From JAKAGZ01 sp963748105 (GTDB taxonomy: Bacteria; Bacteroidota; Ignavibacteria; Ignavibacteriales; Ignavibacteriaceae), in contig CAVVHP010000024.1 in the NCBI GenBank assembly GCA_963748105.1, forward strand, positions 1 through 64,000: DNA of 64,000 bases. Reading direction: 5' to 3'. The notes under the pieces are model-generated. The model saw only the letters and a program-made list of their open reading frames with translations, did no database searches and was not told where the DNA came from. This document shows, piece by piece, positions 53,951 to 63,598 of the stretch; the first letter of the stretch is position 1; each line of letters opens with the position of its first letter. The position numbers and the translations under genes are program-made.

Positions 53951-56518
53951 TTATTTAAAATCTATTTTGTACTTAACTTTAGCCTCAGCAGAATTATGTT
54001 TTACACTAATAGTGTAAAGTCCATCTGCTTCATCCTCAATAGTTTCTTTATCGACAACTTTATTGTTTGAAAGTATTTTTACAACTTTATAGGGTGAAAC
54101 AATTTCAAATTCATTCAGGTTGTTGCTGAAAGACTCAAGTGTAAATTCCAGCGACATTTTCACTTTGTCATATTCCGGTGAATATAATTTACCATTCGCG
54201 GATTTAATGTAAGGCGTTTTTGTCTTCCCCATATTAATGTTTATTTCCGCCAGGCCTGAGATATCATAGGGAATAATTAAAGACGGTAATTGTTTACCGT
54301 CAAAGGATACCGATTCCACCTCATTACTTTTGCCGGAAATTTCTACAATAGCATTTTTATTATTATATGTAAGTGGAAATGAAATTGAATTTAAATCTTC
54401 CGGGATGTAAGGAGCAAAGGAAATATTCCATTCATTTTCTCTCAATCCAAACAGGTTATATATAGTATAAAGGTACCAGCCACCCGCCCATAAAAACTGG
54501 GGCTTGTCAATTTTTCCATAAAGTTTCGGGTTATTTTTATCACTTATTCTATATTCATACATTGCCGGCTGGCCATTCGGACTGTTGTTAATTCCGTTTA
54601 TGGTCATGGTCCGTTTTACAAAACTATAGGCGGAATTATTAAGTCCATTTTTTATTAAAGCGAGTGCATACCAGGAATTTCCGTGAGGCCAGATACCGCC
54701 ATTTGCATAATAATAGGGTTCACCGGCTTCGTTTCCAGCAAAATGCATGTAGTCTATAAGCTTGTTAAAGTCCATCGGGAACAGATCATATATTCCAAGT
54801 TTCTCATCAAGCAGATATTCTTTTGCAGTATTTAATAACTCTAAATCTTTGTCTTTATTAAGCAAATTAAAGTGCAGGGCCAATAACGAACCCATATAAA
54901 TGTGTTTATCTTCCGTGCCGTCTTCATAATAGCTGATTAGATATTTAAGATTTTTATCCCAAAGTTTTTTAACGAGGTTTTTATTTAAATTATCCGCAAG
55001 ATCGGAATATTTAATAATTTCGAAATTACTTTTTTTCAAACTGCTATTAATAAAGTTTAATTCTCGCAGTGCCTTAACAGCTAATATTGTCATATATGCG
55101 CGGGGACCTGAGTTATTGCCAATATCCCACCAATCGGGACGCATTGACCACATCAGTGTATCCTTTCCCTTATTTTTTAAGGCAGTTTCAACGCTTTTGG
55201 CTATGTAGGGATACAGTTCGTTCAAAAATTTAATATCACCGGAATGTCTTAAATAACGAGCGCTAACCATTACAAACCAGAAATGATTCCAGTTTTCAGT
55301 TCCGGCAAATTCTGTCATAAAAGTTGTGTCTTTCCAGTAATAAGCGTGCGGTATTATTTTATCTTTATCCGCATGGGAGATTATAAATTTTAAATCATTT
55401 TTAACCCTGCTGAGATCAAAATTTACAGCGGCCAGGTCTGTCAATAGCATATCGTGTGTAAAGAAAAAATTGTATTCAGCCGGAGCGGGCATCGGTTCAA
55501 TGTTACCATCGATATAATGCCTGTCGACTGCAAGAATTGCTTTCGCCCATCGTGAGGTAAAATCGAGATCATCGTCCCCTGTTTTAAATTGACTCTTTAT
55601 TAAAGATTCCTTTAACACATAATTTTCATAATTGGCAATATCTTTTTTATAACCGGATAATATTTTTTCAATTTTCTTATCGCCATCCGATATTTTTATA
55701 CTTCCGATTACCTGCTTAACAACTAATGATTCTCCCGGCTCCAATTTCTTTTTATAAATAAACGCGGCACAGGTTTTCCCTTCTTTTCCGGCAGGCAAAA
55801 CTCCCCCCGGCAAAGGGAAATTCTGTTCCATCCACCATTGATCAACTGAGGAATAATTTGTGGGGAACGTACTTGTAAAACTCTCCGGAGCAATTCCCGT
55901 GTTAGAAATAAACACTCTGGCTCTGCCGGCTTCTACATTATTATAATTTATACTTAAAGTGTTATTTGCCTGATTATAATCTGTGCCTGTACTATTTATT
56001 TCCCGGTAGGTATGGCTGGTTTTAAGAACAGAAGATAATCTTGTGTAAACCTCATATTCCTTTGCTGCATTCGATTGGTTTGTAAATTTATAAGTAGCAA
56101 GCATTGCCTGTTCATCTTTACAAAATTCATAACTGATCTCAATTTTACTTTTATCCTTTACTTTAGAAAAGGAAACCGAATAAGGAGTTTGATCAACCTG
56201 GTACACTTCGTTCTTTAATAATTCCTTAGGAGCATTTCCAATCTTAACGCCAATTTCCATTATTCTATAATTTTCACGCTTCCAATAATCTTCACTTATA
56301 TCAAAACTATTTGCTACCGGATAATAAAAACTTATCCTGTTCAGCATAGGAAAGCTTTTATGAATTTCTATTCCGATATATGGACTTCCAACTTCAATCT
56401 GTCCGATTTCCTTTTTACTGACTATATGAAGGGAATTACTATCCTGAGCATTTGATAAGGTTGCCAGAAGAATTATTTGCAAAATTACCAGTCTGAAAAG
56501 CAGTGATTTAGATTTCAT
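53951..56518 (-). CDS. Exported six-hairpin (alpha/alpha toroid) glycoside hydrolase
   Basis: 855 aa. Signal peptide LVILQIILLATLSNAQ. N-terminal beta-sandwich domain (about 25-300), then an (alpha/alpha)6 toroid with NWNHFWFVMVSARYL, SMRPDWWDIGNNSG (likely acid residue) and GGIWPHGNSWYALAL. A C-terminal beta domain has VKILSNNKVVDKETIED. Resembles GH15/GH63/GH65-like clans acting on alpha-glucans or oligosaccharides; exact family uncertain. Probably periplasmic, feeding the transport genes next to it. Confidence 0.75.
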   Translation of the reverse strand: MKSKSLLFRLVILQIILLATLSNAQDSNSLHIVSKKEIGQIEVGSPYIGIEIHKSFPMLNRISFYYPVANSFDISEDYWKRENYRIMEIGVKIGNAPKELLKNEVYQVDQTPYSVSFSKVKDKSKIEISYEFCKDEQAMLATYKFTNQSNAAKEYEVYTRLSSVLKTSHTYREINSTGTDYNQANNTLSINYNNVEAGRARVFISNTGIAPESFTSTFPTNYSSVDQWWMEQNFPLPGGVLPAGKEGKTCAAFIYKKKLEPGESLVVKQVIGSIKISDGDKKIEKILSGYKKDIANYENYVLKESLIKSQFKTGDDDLDFTSRWAKAILAVDRHYIDGNIEPMPAPAEYNFFFTHDMLLTDLAAVNFDLSRVKNDLKFIISHADKDKIIPHAYYWKDTTFMTEFAGTENWNHFWFVMVSARYLRHSGDIKFLNELYPYIAKSVETALKNKGKDTLMWSMRPDWWDIGNNSGPRAYMTILAVKALRELNFINSSLKKSNFEIIKYSDLADNLNKNLVKKLWDKNLKYLISYYEDGTEDKHIYMGSLLALHFNLLNKDKDLELLNTAKEYLLDEKLGIYDLFPMDFNKLIDYMHFAGNEAGEPYYYANGGIWPHGNSWYALALIKNGLNNSAYSFVKRTMTINGINNSPNGQPAMYEYRISDKNNPKLYGKIDKPQFLWAGGWYLYTIYNLFGLRENEWNISFAPYIPEDLNSISFPLTYNNKNAIVEISGKSNEVESVSFDGKQLPSLIIPYDISGLAEININMGKTKTPYIKSANGKLYSPEYDKVKMSLEFTLESFSNNLNEFEIVSPYKVVKILSNNKVVDKETIEDEADGLYTISVKHNSAEAKVKYKIDFK

Positions 56519-56534
56519 TAATTTTCCGTAGTTA

Positions 56535-59320
56535 TTAATTAAGAAGAACCATTTTTTTTGTAAATGAATAGTTGCCTGTATTTAACCTGATTAAATAAAC
56601 CCCTGAACTTAGTTTATTGCCATTACTATCCTTTGCGTCCCAATGAAAATTATAATATCCCGGACTTTTATTTTCGTCTAATAGCACAGCAATTCTTTGC
56701 CCGATAACATTAAATATTTCAAGACGTACATGTGATTGTGTGTTAATCTGAAATTTTATGTTTGTTTGTCCATTAAAAGGATTAGGATAATTTTGATAAA
56801 TCATACTTGTAACCGGGATGGTCGTTCCCGTACTTTCCTGCAACCCGGTTGTAATATCATAGTATTGCTTTATGGAGTCTGGCTTTAATGGATAATCAAA
56901 TATTCTTATTTCGTCAAGAATACCTGAAAAATTATAATTATTGTCACCTGGTAAATACTGCCCTATTGTTAAGCCATAAGATGTTTGCGATATATTGCCG
57001 CTCCACTGTTTGAATGCATCAAGCTCGCCATTAAAATAAATTTCCACATACGATCCATCATACAGCACCGTAACATTATAAAGAGAATCTAGGATTGGTT
57101 GCGTTTTTGAATCAAGATCGGTTACACCGTTGTTTGTTTTTATTGTCCATCTTAGCCTGCCGTTTGAAATAGAAACTTTCCACCTGTTTTCCCAGCTCCC
57201 GTGAGAAATAGGATACTGTTCGCGGCTGAAAGATTGATTTATTTTCATCCAGAAATTTATTGTAATATAATTCTGAAAATTCAACGAGTTATTATTTGGG
57301 ACATATACAGAACTTGTTGTACCATTAAAAAGATAGGCGTTATTTGCGTTCCCCTTTCTGTCAGTTGATGGAACTACATCATACGCTACCCCGTTAAAAT
57401 TATTGCCACTTTCATCGTTTGCATTACCGCTAAAGGGATAATAGCAAATTAAATTACCCGTTGGATAATTTGAAAGGTCCCTGACTTCCAGTCCTATGCT
57501 GTCTCTAACAGTGCCACCATTGCCATCGCTTACGCTGCATACTACATAAAAAATACCCTGACTATTCGGAGCAGTCCAGGTTATAACAGAATCACTTCCA
57601 CTTATCAAACCATCTGAGGATGACCAGCTATAAGTAAGTTGATCATTATTACTATCATTGGCAAAACAATATATTACTGAATTTTTACCAAGACTTAATT
57701 TTCCCGGTGATGCAGTAAGATTCGAAATTACCGGGGGATTATTTATTATTTTAACAACCCTAATATTTATAGAAGTAGAATCTTTACCACCTTTTCCATC
57801 ATCTATTATTACTTTAATAGTATTGTTACCTGTATCGGCAGGAGCTATCCATAAAATCTGGCTTCCATTTCCCTGTATTATACCATTTGATGAATTCCAA
57901 GAATAATTTATTACGTCTTTGTCCTTATCCACGGCAGTACAATAAACCGCTACACTATCTCCTTCTATAATTTCATTTTTTTCAGCAGATAAACTTTTTA
58001 TTCTCGGTGGATAATTTGTAACAGGTTGTCCCGAACTATAATCTACTATCGTTCCATTAACTAAAAATTTATTCTCATTGTATGATTGCACGCCGCCTGA
58101 AGGAACTTCAACAATTACTATTGCGGACTTTGATGGAATGGTTATTTGTGTAATGCCGGAAACATTATTTGCAAGAAAAGAATTTGCTGTTGTTTCATAA
58201 ATATCTTTAGGACCATTTTCTACATTCAGATTAATGGATTCTTCTGTAGGATTAGGATTGTAAAACAGGTAAGTCGGGTATGCATTATCATGAAAGTAAT
58301 CAGTTTTTAAAAGATCTAGCTTTAGTATACCTGTGACATTTGTTGTATCTATTATACCGCCTAAAATTCCAACATGCCGATGAACCGTAAAGTGCCAAAT
58401 TTGTTTGGCCCCATCCACCGCTAACAGCGTCACCTGTCGCATATGGACTGATTGAGCTGTTCTTCGGCTTATATTGATGCATTGACTCATGGGCGATATA
58501 TGAGCCGGTGTCATATTGATCTGCCCATTGTTTACTTGCAGCATCCTGGTTTGCGGAAGGAAGGTAACCCGGATAAAATAATCTTGCAGCATTCGCTGCG
58601 TTGAGAATCAGTTTGCCAATCGCGTTTGCATATCTATCATTATATCTGACCATCGGAACTAAAGTGCCGATTTGTTCAAACGTGTTCATTGTGAACGGGT
58701 AGTTTCCACCAGAATTTATGTCTGAATTTATTTCACCAATCAGGCCGTCAACATCATATCCGCCCCATTTACCATTCATTACTCCCCAGTTCCTGATATT
58801 ATCGTCAGTAAAACACCAGTTTAACATTTTGGTTACATTATAGTTAGTACCTATTTCAGCGTTCATCCTTGCAGCCAGGTAAACTCCATAATATAGTTGA
58901 AGTTCATAAGACGGGTTAGCACTTAAACTATTAAGATATTCCATCGCAAGTTCCGCACCGACCCTGTATTTAGAATCTCCCGTAACTTTATAGGCGTTAT
59001 ATAAAATCCACGCAGTTGCTCCAGCAGCTTCCTGTTCATTATGTTCATGTAGTGCAGAAGGGGTCATAGTTGAAAAATCGAACCCCTGGTAATTCATATT
59101 AGGCAGTTTCCAGGGAGTAGTGCTTCCGCCCATTATAATAACCGATTTCAAGAATTGGTCAGCTACACTTATAAATTGATTATTGAAATCCCCCGTGTTT
59201 GGATATAAAGAATATAACTGGTAAAAGAATATATTAGGCATCGTCTCATACCACCAATCATCGCTGGTTTGATCATCAGAATGATTTTTATAAACCATCA
59301 AACCATTGGCCGGGAAATAT
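56535..59320 (-). CDS. Type IX-secreted glycosidase-like protein with LamG domain, 5' truncated and frameshifted
   Basis: Large surface protein. From the 5' side: an alpha/alpha-toroid-like region (DDWWYETMPNIFFYQL, LHEHNEQEAAGATAWILYNAY), two PKD/Ig-like repeats (NSSNGIIQGNGSQILWIAP and SWSSSDGLISGSDSVITWTAP), a concanavalin-like LamG domain (YYPFSGNANDESGNNFNG to GILDEIRIFDYPL) and a sorting domain QNYPNPFNGQTNIKF with the terminal GVYLIRL motif. A one-base break lies near 58370-58385 (LALYGSS in one frame joins VGILGGII in the next). There is no start codon with signal peptide: the frame runs upstream to about 59320, where it collides with an oppositely oriented regulator fragment. Confidence 0.78.
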
Positions 59321-59594
59321 AAGAGAGCTGGAAAATGTAATCGAACATGGTTTTGTTCTATGTAGTGGAAATATAATTCAGTTAGAGTGCCTTCCTAAAA
59401 GATTGAGAGAACCTGGTAAAAACGAATTTTCTTCAAATACCACCAATAGAAAAGGGAATTTCAAAGAGGCCGAAAAAGAATATATAATTTCTGTTCTTGA
59501 GAATAATAGCTGGAACCGAACGAAAGCAGCGAAGGAACTGAACATTAATCCTTCAACTCTCTGGAGAAAGATGAAAAAGTTTGGAATCAATTAA
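59306..59594 (+). pseudogene. C-terminal fragment of a sigma-54-dependent activator
   Basis: The first recognisable residues are the AAA+ sensor segment WPGNIRELENVIEHGFVL; the domain with Walker motifs is missing. It ends with an intact Fis-type helix-turn-helix (NNSWNRTKAAKELNINPSTLWRKMKKFG). The truncated 5' end coincides with the truncated 5' end of the glycosidase-like gene on the other strand. Distinct in sequence from the intact activator at 61382-62710. Probably non-functional. Confidence 0.85.
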
Positions 59595-59600
59595 CATAAA

Positions 59601-59631
59601 AAAAAGGGCATCAATAAGGTGCCCTTTTTTA
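59601..59631 (+). terminator. Bidirectional terminator
   Basis: Hairpin AAAAGGGCA / TGCCCTTTT with A-run before and T-run after, between the regulator fragment and the convergent redox gene. Confidence 0.8.
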
Positions 59632-59649
59632 TTATCTATCACTAGTTAT

Positions 59650-60771
59650 TTATTTTAACAAATTCATTTTAATTGCTTTGCTATATTTATTTGTCAGTAT
59701 TCTGGCTATATAAACACCACTGGCAACTTGATTTCCAAATTCATTTTTACCATTCCATTTTATTGAATATGTACCGGCACTATAATCTTCGTGGTTGATT
59801 AGGTTCTTAACCAGTGTTCCCTGAATATCATAAATTGCAATCTGTACTTTATCCTGTGATGGCAGTGAAAATTTAATCGTGGTTGATGGGTTAAATGGAT
59901 TTGGATAATTCTGCATAATATTATAGTTCTGTGGAATTCTAGATAATTCCCGGGCAGTACCAGTGGAATTATGAGCAGTTGGATGGCATGGTGTACAACT
60001 CATTTCAGTCATAACAGCGTATTTTTGAGTAGTAGAATGACAAGCCAGACAACCAGCTGCAACTGAATCTCTTGTATAAGTAGGAGTAAATGTTCCAGCA
60101 AATTTTGCATTTAATATTTCAACCGTTTTAGCTGCTATATCTCCTGCAATTCTTGCACATCTTTCTTTTCTTTCAGTTGATCCAACAGTTTTGTCAGCCA
60201 CTACACACCAATCTGTAACTGATACATGACAAAGGACACTTCCCGCAATACTTTGCGGAAGAGCCTGGTCATAATTATGTACCAGATATTTATTTTGAGT
60301 AGCAAAATCGTTTGCCGTATCAGAAGGCAACTTTTCTATTGAGTACCATCCCCAAAGTTCTTTTACAAGAGCACCATAGGAGGTAGCATCACATACAAGG
60401 TTAATTATTGCGGCACCGCCATTTAAAGTTCCGCATAAAGAACCCCAGCCGGCCCCCCCGCCGCCGCCGTAAAGCATCAGTTCAGTTGGAAGCGCGTTAA
60501 ATGGATCTCCAACATTGGCCTTCAGCAAATCCAATACCGCACCAAAAACACCTGCACAGCAAGCCAGTCCGTTATAATAATGATAATGAGCTTTTATCCT
60601 TGCTTCATCAGGATCCAGAGCTACATAAGGCCAAGGCCATGCTGTATCTTTGGTGCCGGCCTTTGTTGTGGCTGTAGTTATTAAGCTGGACAATGCCCCC
60701 ACAGCAGTTAAACCTACCGCTGCCTTGGACGAATTTACCAGGAAATCCTTTCGTGTAATATTATTTTTCAT
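59650..60771 (-). CDS. C_GCAxxG_C_C-type redox protein with two c-haem motifs and type IX sorting domain
   Basis: 373 aa. N-terminal Tat-like signal (TRKDFLVNSSKAAVGLTAVGAL, with RK instead of RR). Residues 60-130 carry the C_GCAxxG_C_C pattern (NGLACCAGVFGAVL, GGGGGAGWGSLCGTLNGGAA). Two c-type haem motifs follow, CLACH (241-245) and CTPCH (259-263). The C-terminus is a sorting domain (NYPNPFNPSTTIKF, SGVYIARIL). So a surface-exposed electron carrier is predicted, possibly for metal or other extracellular acceptor reduction (inference). Lies 39 bases after the TPR gene, probably one operon. Confidence 0.83.
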   Translation of the reverse strand: MKNNITRKDFLVNSSKAAVGLTAVGALSSLITTATTKAGTKDTAWPWPYVALDPDEARIKAHYHYYNGLACCAGVFGAVLDLLKANVGDPFNALPTELMLYGGGGGAGWGSLCGTLNGGAAIINLVCDATSYGALVKELWGWYSIEKLPSDTANDFATQNKYLVHNYDQALPQSIAGSVLCHVSVTDWCVVADKTVGSTERKERCARIAGDIAAKTVEILNAKFAGTFTPTYTRDSVAAGCLACHSTTQKYAVMTEMSCTPCHPTAHNSTGTARELSRIPQNYNIMQNYPNPFNPSTTIKFSLPSQDKVQIAIYDIQGTLVKNLINHEDYSAGTYSIKWNGKNEFGNQVASGVYIARILTNKYSKAIKMNLLK

Positions 60772-60810
60772 CTACCTACCCCTTTTATTGTTGGTTTTTA
60801 ATGAATAAGA

Positions 60811-61272
60811 CTAACTGTAATTATTGTTTTTGTCTTTTAAGATTTCAATTACATTTATGATTGTTTTATTTGAAGGATCTAATTTTAACGCTGTTTCAAA
60901 ATATTTTAATGATTGCTTAAGGTTACAATAAAGATAAAGTATGCCAAGTATATAAGATTTTGTGAATTCGTCCTCATACTTTACATAGTTGCATTTGATT
61001 CTGTCTATTAATTCAAAACACGGACAATCATCGGCGTTAATATCCGTTTTCATAATTATATCTATATCAGAATTAATTAATCGCAGAAACGAATCCAGAG
61101 CTTCGACAGGTTTGTTTATTTGTGTATAACAAATAATAAGTTTCTTAATAATTTTTTTGTTATTATCTATTGAAAGAACAGACTCTTCCAATTCCTTTGC
61201 GGCAAGGTTATATTTTCTGGTAAGGAAATATTGGTTTGCTAGCATTTCGCTCATATCATATTTGTTTGACAA
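60811..61272 (-). CDS. TPR-like protein
   Basis: About 153 aa (start uncertain: TTG at 61272, or ATG at 61254 or 61245). Contains tetratricopeptide-like helices (KYNLAAKELEESVL, AYILGILYLYCNLKQSLKYFETALKLDPSN near the end). No signal peptide. A -24/-12-like sequence overlaps the TTG, which would favour the ATG starts. Probably co-transcribed with the haem/redox gene; an assembly helper is one possibility. Confidence 0.6.
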   Translation of the reverse strand: MSNKYDMSEMLANQYFLTRKYNLAAKELEESVLSIDNNKKIIKKLIICYTQINKPVEALDSFLRLINSDIDIIMKTDINADDCPCFELIDRIKCNYVKYEDEFTKSYILGILYLYCNLKQSLKYFETALKLDPSNKTIINVIEILKDKNNNYS

Positions 61273-61283
61273 GAGAAATGCCA
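61268..61283 (-). promoter_or_regulatory. Possible sigma-54 promoter for the TPR-redox unit
   Basis: Minus strand reads TGGCATTTCTCTTGTC: a perfect -24 TGGCA and correct ten-base spacing, but -12 is GT instead of GC. Located about 50-85 bp downstream of three TGTTGCA half-sites, the usual layout for activator sites. Confidence 0.4.
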
Positions 61284-61330
61284 GAAACTTTGTTAAGAAA
61301 TGGGACTATTTAGGCTAGATTTGTAAAATA

Positions 61331-61370
61331 GTGTTGCAATAACAGGGTAATAATGCAACACTTTGTTGCA
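61331..61370. promoter_or_regulatory. TGTTGCA/TGCAACA palindrome cluster, candidate enhancer
   Basis: Three half-sites: GTGTTGCA (61331-61338), TGCAACAC (61354-61361) and TGTTGCA (61364-61370). The last two form a 17-bp palindrome with a 3-base centre. They lie between the activator gene end and the TPR gene, upstream of the -24/-12-like element, and are likely binding sites for the adjacent activator. Confidence 0.6.
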
Positions 61371-61381
61371 ATTGTTCCAGG

Positions 61382-62710
61382 CTATTCCAGCTGGTAATTC
61401 TTAATATACCTCCATAGGGTTGTACGATTAATGCCCAGTTCCCGCGCCACCTGGCTTTTATTCCATTTATATTTATTAAGCAATGATAGAATTTCATTAG
61501 CCTTAAGTGAGCCGTCTTGTTTTGAATTCGATTCAATGTCTATTTTCTTGCAGTCATATTTTTCCCTTATAACAGGTGGTAGCTTGCATATACTTATGGG
61601 TTCAAGCGAATTGGTCCTGATAAACGCAAACTCAATAGCGTTTTCAAGTTCTCTAACATTTCCGGGCCATTCATATTTCATAAGGCAATCAAGTGTATCC
61701 TGTTCAATTTCAACAATATCCTTTTTATAAGCCACACTGAATTTTTTGAGAAAGTGTTTTGCCAGGAATAAAATATCATCTTTTCTTTCACGAAGTGGCG
61801 GAACAGTAATCGGGATGACATTTAATCTGAAGAATAAGTCTTCTCTGAATTTACCTTCCTTAATGGCTTTTTCAATATTTAAGTTAGTTGCGGCAATTAA
61901 CCTTACATCAACCTTCCTTGTAATGGATTCCCCGACTTTTTCGAAAGTTCCATTTTGAATTACTCGCAATAATTGCAGTTGCATTTGTACAGGCATCTCA
62001 GCAATCTCATCAAGAAAAATTGTACCGTTATCAGCAAGTTCAAACCTGCCTGTTCTGTCTTTAACGGCATCAGTAAAAGCACCTTTAATATGACCAAATA
62101 GTTCACTGGCAAGTAAGTTTGGCGGCAGTACGGCGCAATTTACTTTTACAAAAGGTTTGTCTTTTCTCCTGCTTGTCGCCTGTATTGCATCAGCTATTAG
62201 CTCCTTGCCCGTTCCGGTTTCACCTGCAATAAGAACACTGGCATCACAATCAGCAATTTCGATTATCAGGTTGAAAATATTTGTCATTGATTTGGATAAT
62301 CCAACAATACCGCAGAAATGATGATTCTTTTTAAGATATTCTTCTGTTTTTATTGAAGGCATTATTTCTCTGAAAGATATTACACCGCCAATGGGCTGAG
62401 AATTTTCATTGCTTATAATAGAAGTATTTAATATTACAGGTTTAATAACATCATTAAATCTAAAATGGGTTTCCAAATCATGGATAGGCTTTTTGAGTTC
62501 GAGTGCACTTACTATAGGGCATTGATTATTGCAAAATTTGGATCTGAAAATATCTTTACAATACTTGCCAATTACGTGGGTACTTTTCAATCCAGTGATA
62601 TTTTCCGCAGAAGAATTGAAAAACCTAATTTTGAATTCTTTATCAACAGAAAAAATTCCATCAGATAGTGAATTGAGAATTTCATGTGGGTGGCTGTTTT
62701 CCAGGCTCAT
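61382..62710 (-). CDS. PAS-containing sigma-54-dependent activator with GAFTDA loop
   Basis: 442 aa. N-terminal PAS domain (about 8-115) with three Cys (51, 60, 64) that could bind a redox cofactor. AAA+ domain: Walker A GETGTGKE (163-170), sigma-54 loop GAFTDA (210-215) in place of GAFTGA, Walker B FLDE (232-235) and EWPGNVRELENAIEF. C-terminal Fis HTH WNKSQVARELGINRTTLW. It has no receiver domain, so it senses its signal directly. Located beside the TPR-redox operon and the palindrome cluster, its likely target. Confidence 0.92.
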   Translation of the reverse strand: MSLENSHPHEILNSLSDGIFSVDKEFKIRFFNSSAENITGLKSTHVIGKYCKDIFRSKFCNNQCPIVSALELKKPIHDLETHFRFNDVIKPVILNTSIISNENSQPIGGVISFREIMPSIKTEEYLKKNHHFCGIVGLSKSMTNIFNLIIEIADCDASVLIAGETGTGKELIADAIQATSRRKDKPFVKVNCAVLPPNLLASELFGHIKGAFTDAVKDRTGRFELADNGTIFLDEIAEMPVQMQLQLLRVIQNGTFEKVGESITRKVDVRLIAATNLNIEKAIKEGKFREDLFFRLNVIPITVPPLRERKDDILFLAKHFLKKFSVAYKKDIVEIEQDTLDCLMKYEWPGNVRELENAIEFAFIRTNSLEPISICKLPPVIREKYDCKKIDIESNSKQDGSLKANEILSLLNKYKWNKSQVARELGINRTTLWRYIKNYQLE

Positions 62711-63249
62711 TAGAATTCCCCATCAATATAATATAATGACAATAATTCCAGAATGACCCCACTTAAATTTAAATAAAAATTGAATAAATGTCCTGTTTTA
62801 TGGCTTCGTATCAAAAAGGATTATTAAAGCCATCCGCTTATTAATGGTAAAATGATTGGTTCACCCGAAGTAACTAATTACCCGTGACCTAGGCAACTAC
62901 AGAACTAGTTGAAATAGTATAAATAATTCCGCAGTCAAATAAGCTTCCCCTGTCTATATAGAGTATTTGCAGATTTGGAATTCATTTCTGTGCTCAGTTT
63001 CATTTGTAAAATAAAATAGGTGTTATTTAATAGGGTACTTTATTTTTTTGTCATTGTTAGAACTATGCTCCAATTAAAAGGGCATAATTGTTATCCTTTA
63101 ATATGCGATTGTTATTGTCAAGGAATACTGAACTACATTATGTTCAGTTTTTCTAATACTTGCGTAAGGAACTAAATATGATTTTATCTTGTCACAATTT
63201 GGTCATCAACTATTAAAATACCACCATTTTAGCTTGAATTTAAGAGTAG
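62711..63249. other. Intergenic region, no gene seen
   Basis: About 540 AT-rich bases upstream of the activator gene. It should contain that gene's promoter, but I cannot assign one. No open frame of interest. It borders the tRNA-remnant zone. Confidence 0.5.
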
Positions 63250-63273
63250 CAACGACTCCTGCCCTCTCCGCAC
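63250..63273 (+). repeat. Decayed tRNA-Ser 3' end copy
   Basis: CAACGACTCCTGCCCTCTCCGCA matches the 3' end of tRNA-Ser (50103-50126) with only a few mismatches, on the same strand. A terminator hairpin follows, as it does in the intact gene. Confidence 0.65.
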
Positions 63274-63281
63274 AAAAAGAT

Positions 63282-63332
63282 GAAAGCTCGATTATAGCAA
63301 ATTCAGGCTGTTTTCGAGCTTTCTGTTTTTTA
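63282..63332 (+). terminator. Terminator after the tRNA-Ser remnant
   Basis: Ten-base stem GAAAGCTCGA / TCGAGCTTTC with a 22-base loop and a T-run. Confidence 0.7.
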
Positions 63333-63380
63333 ATCGGGTCTGTGTAGACGGCCTAATGGGGTGTATCTGATGTGGTATGG

Positions 63381-63479
63381 TCATTTTTTGCAATCAACCA
63401 GTATCCCCTTCTCAAGCAAATAATTTTCTGCAGCAGTTTCATCCTGCAGATATTTTGATAGTTCTATTAAATTAATTTT
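63381..63479 (-). pseudogene. N-terminal transposase remnant (IS1595-like, tentative)
   Basis: About 32 codons (NLIELSKYLQDETAAENYLLEKGIL) followed by DCKK and a TGA where a zinc-ribbon CxxC would be expected. The pattern recalls the start of IS1595-family transposases. No ATG is left and the rest of the gene is absent. Tentative identification. Confidence 0.4.
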
Positions 63480-63488
63480 GTAACCTTT

Positions 63489-63568
63489 AAAACAAAAAAG
63501 CCCGAATAGGATTTGTATTCGGGGATTTCAAAGTGAGTCCAGATGGACTTGAACCACCGACCCTCTGA
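63489..63568 (-). repeat. Copy of tRNA-CAT 3' half with its terminator
   Basis: Bases 63533-63568 match the 3' half of the tRNA at 7742-7815 (36 bases, two mismatches in the acceptor strand), ending within the anticodon stem. The flanking terminator hairpin (63490-63530) is also a diverged copy of 7702-7739. Same strand, same order. Such copies arise when elements integrate into tRNA 3' ends. Confidence 0.8.
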
Positions 63569-63598
63569 ATTTAGAAAATCTCTTAAAATGCACTTCCT

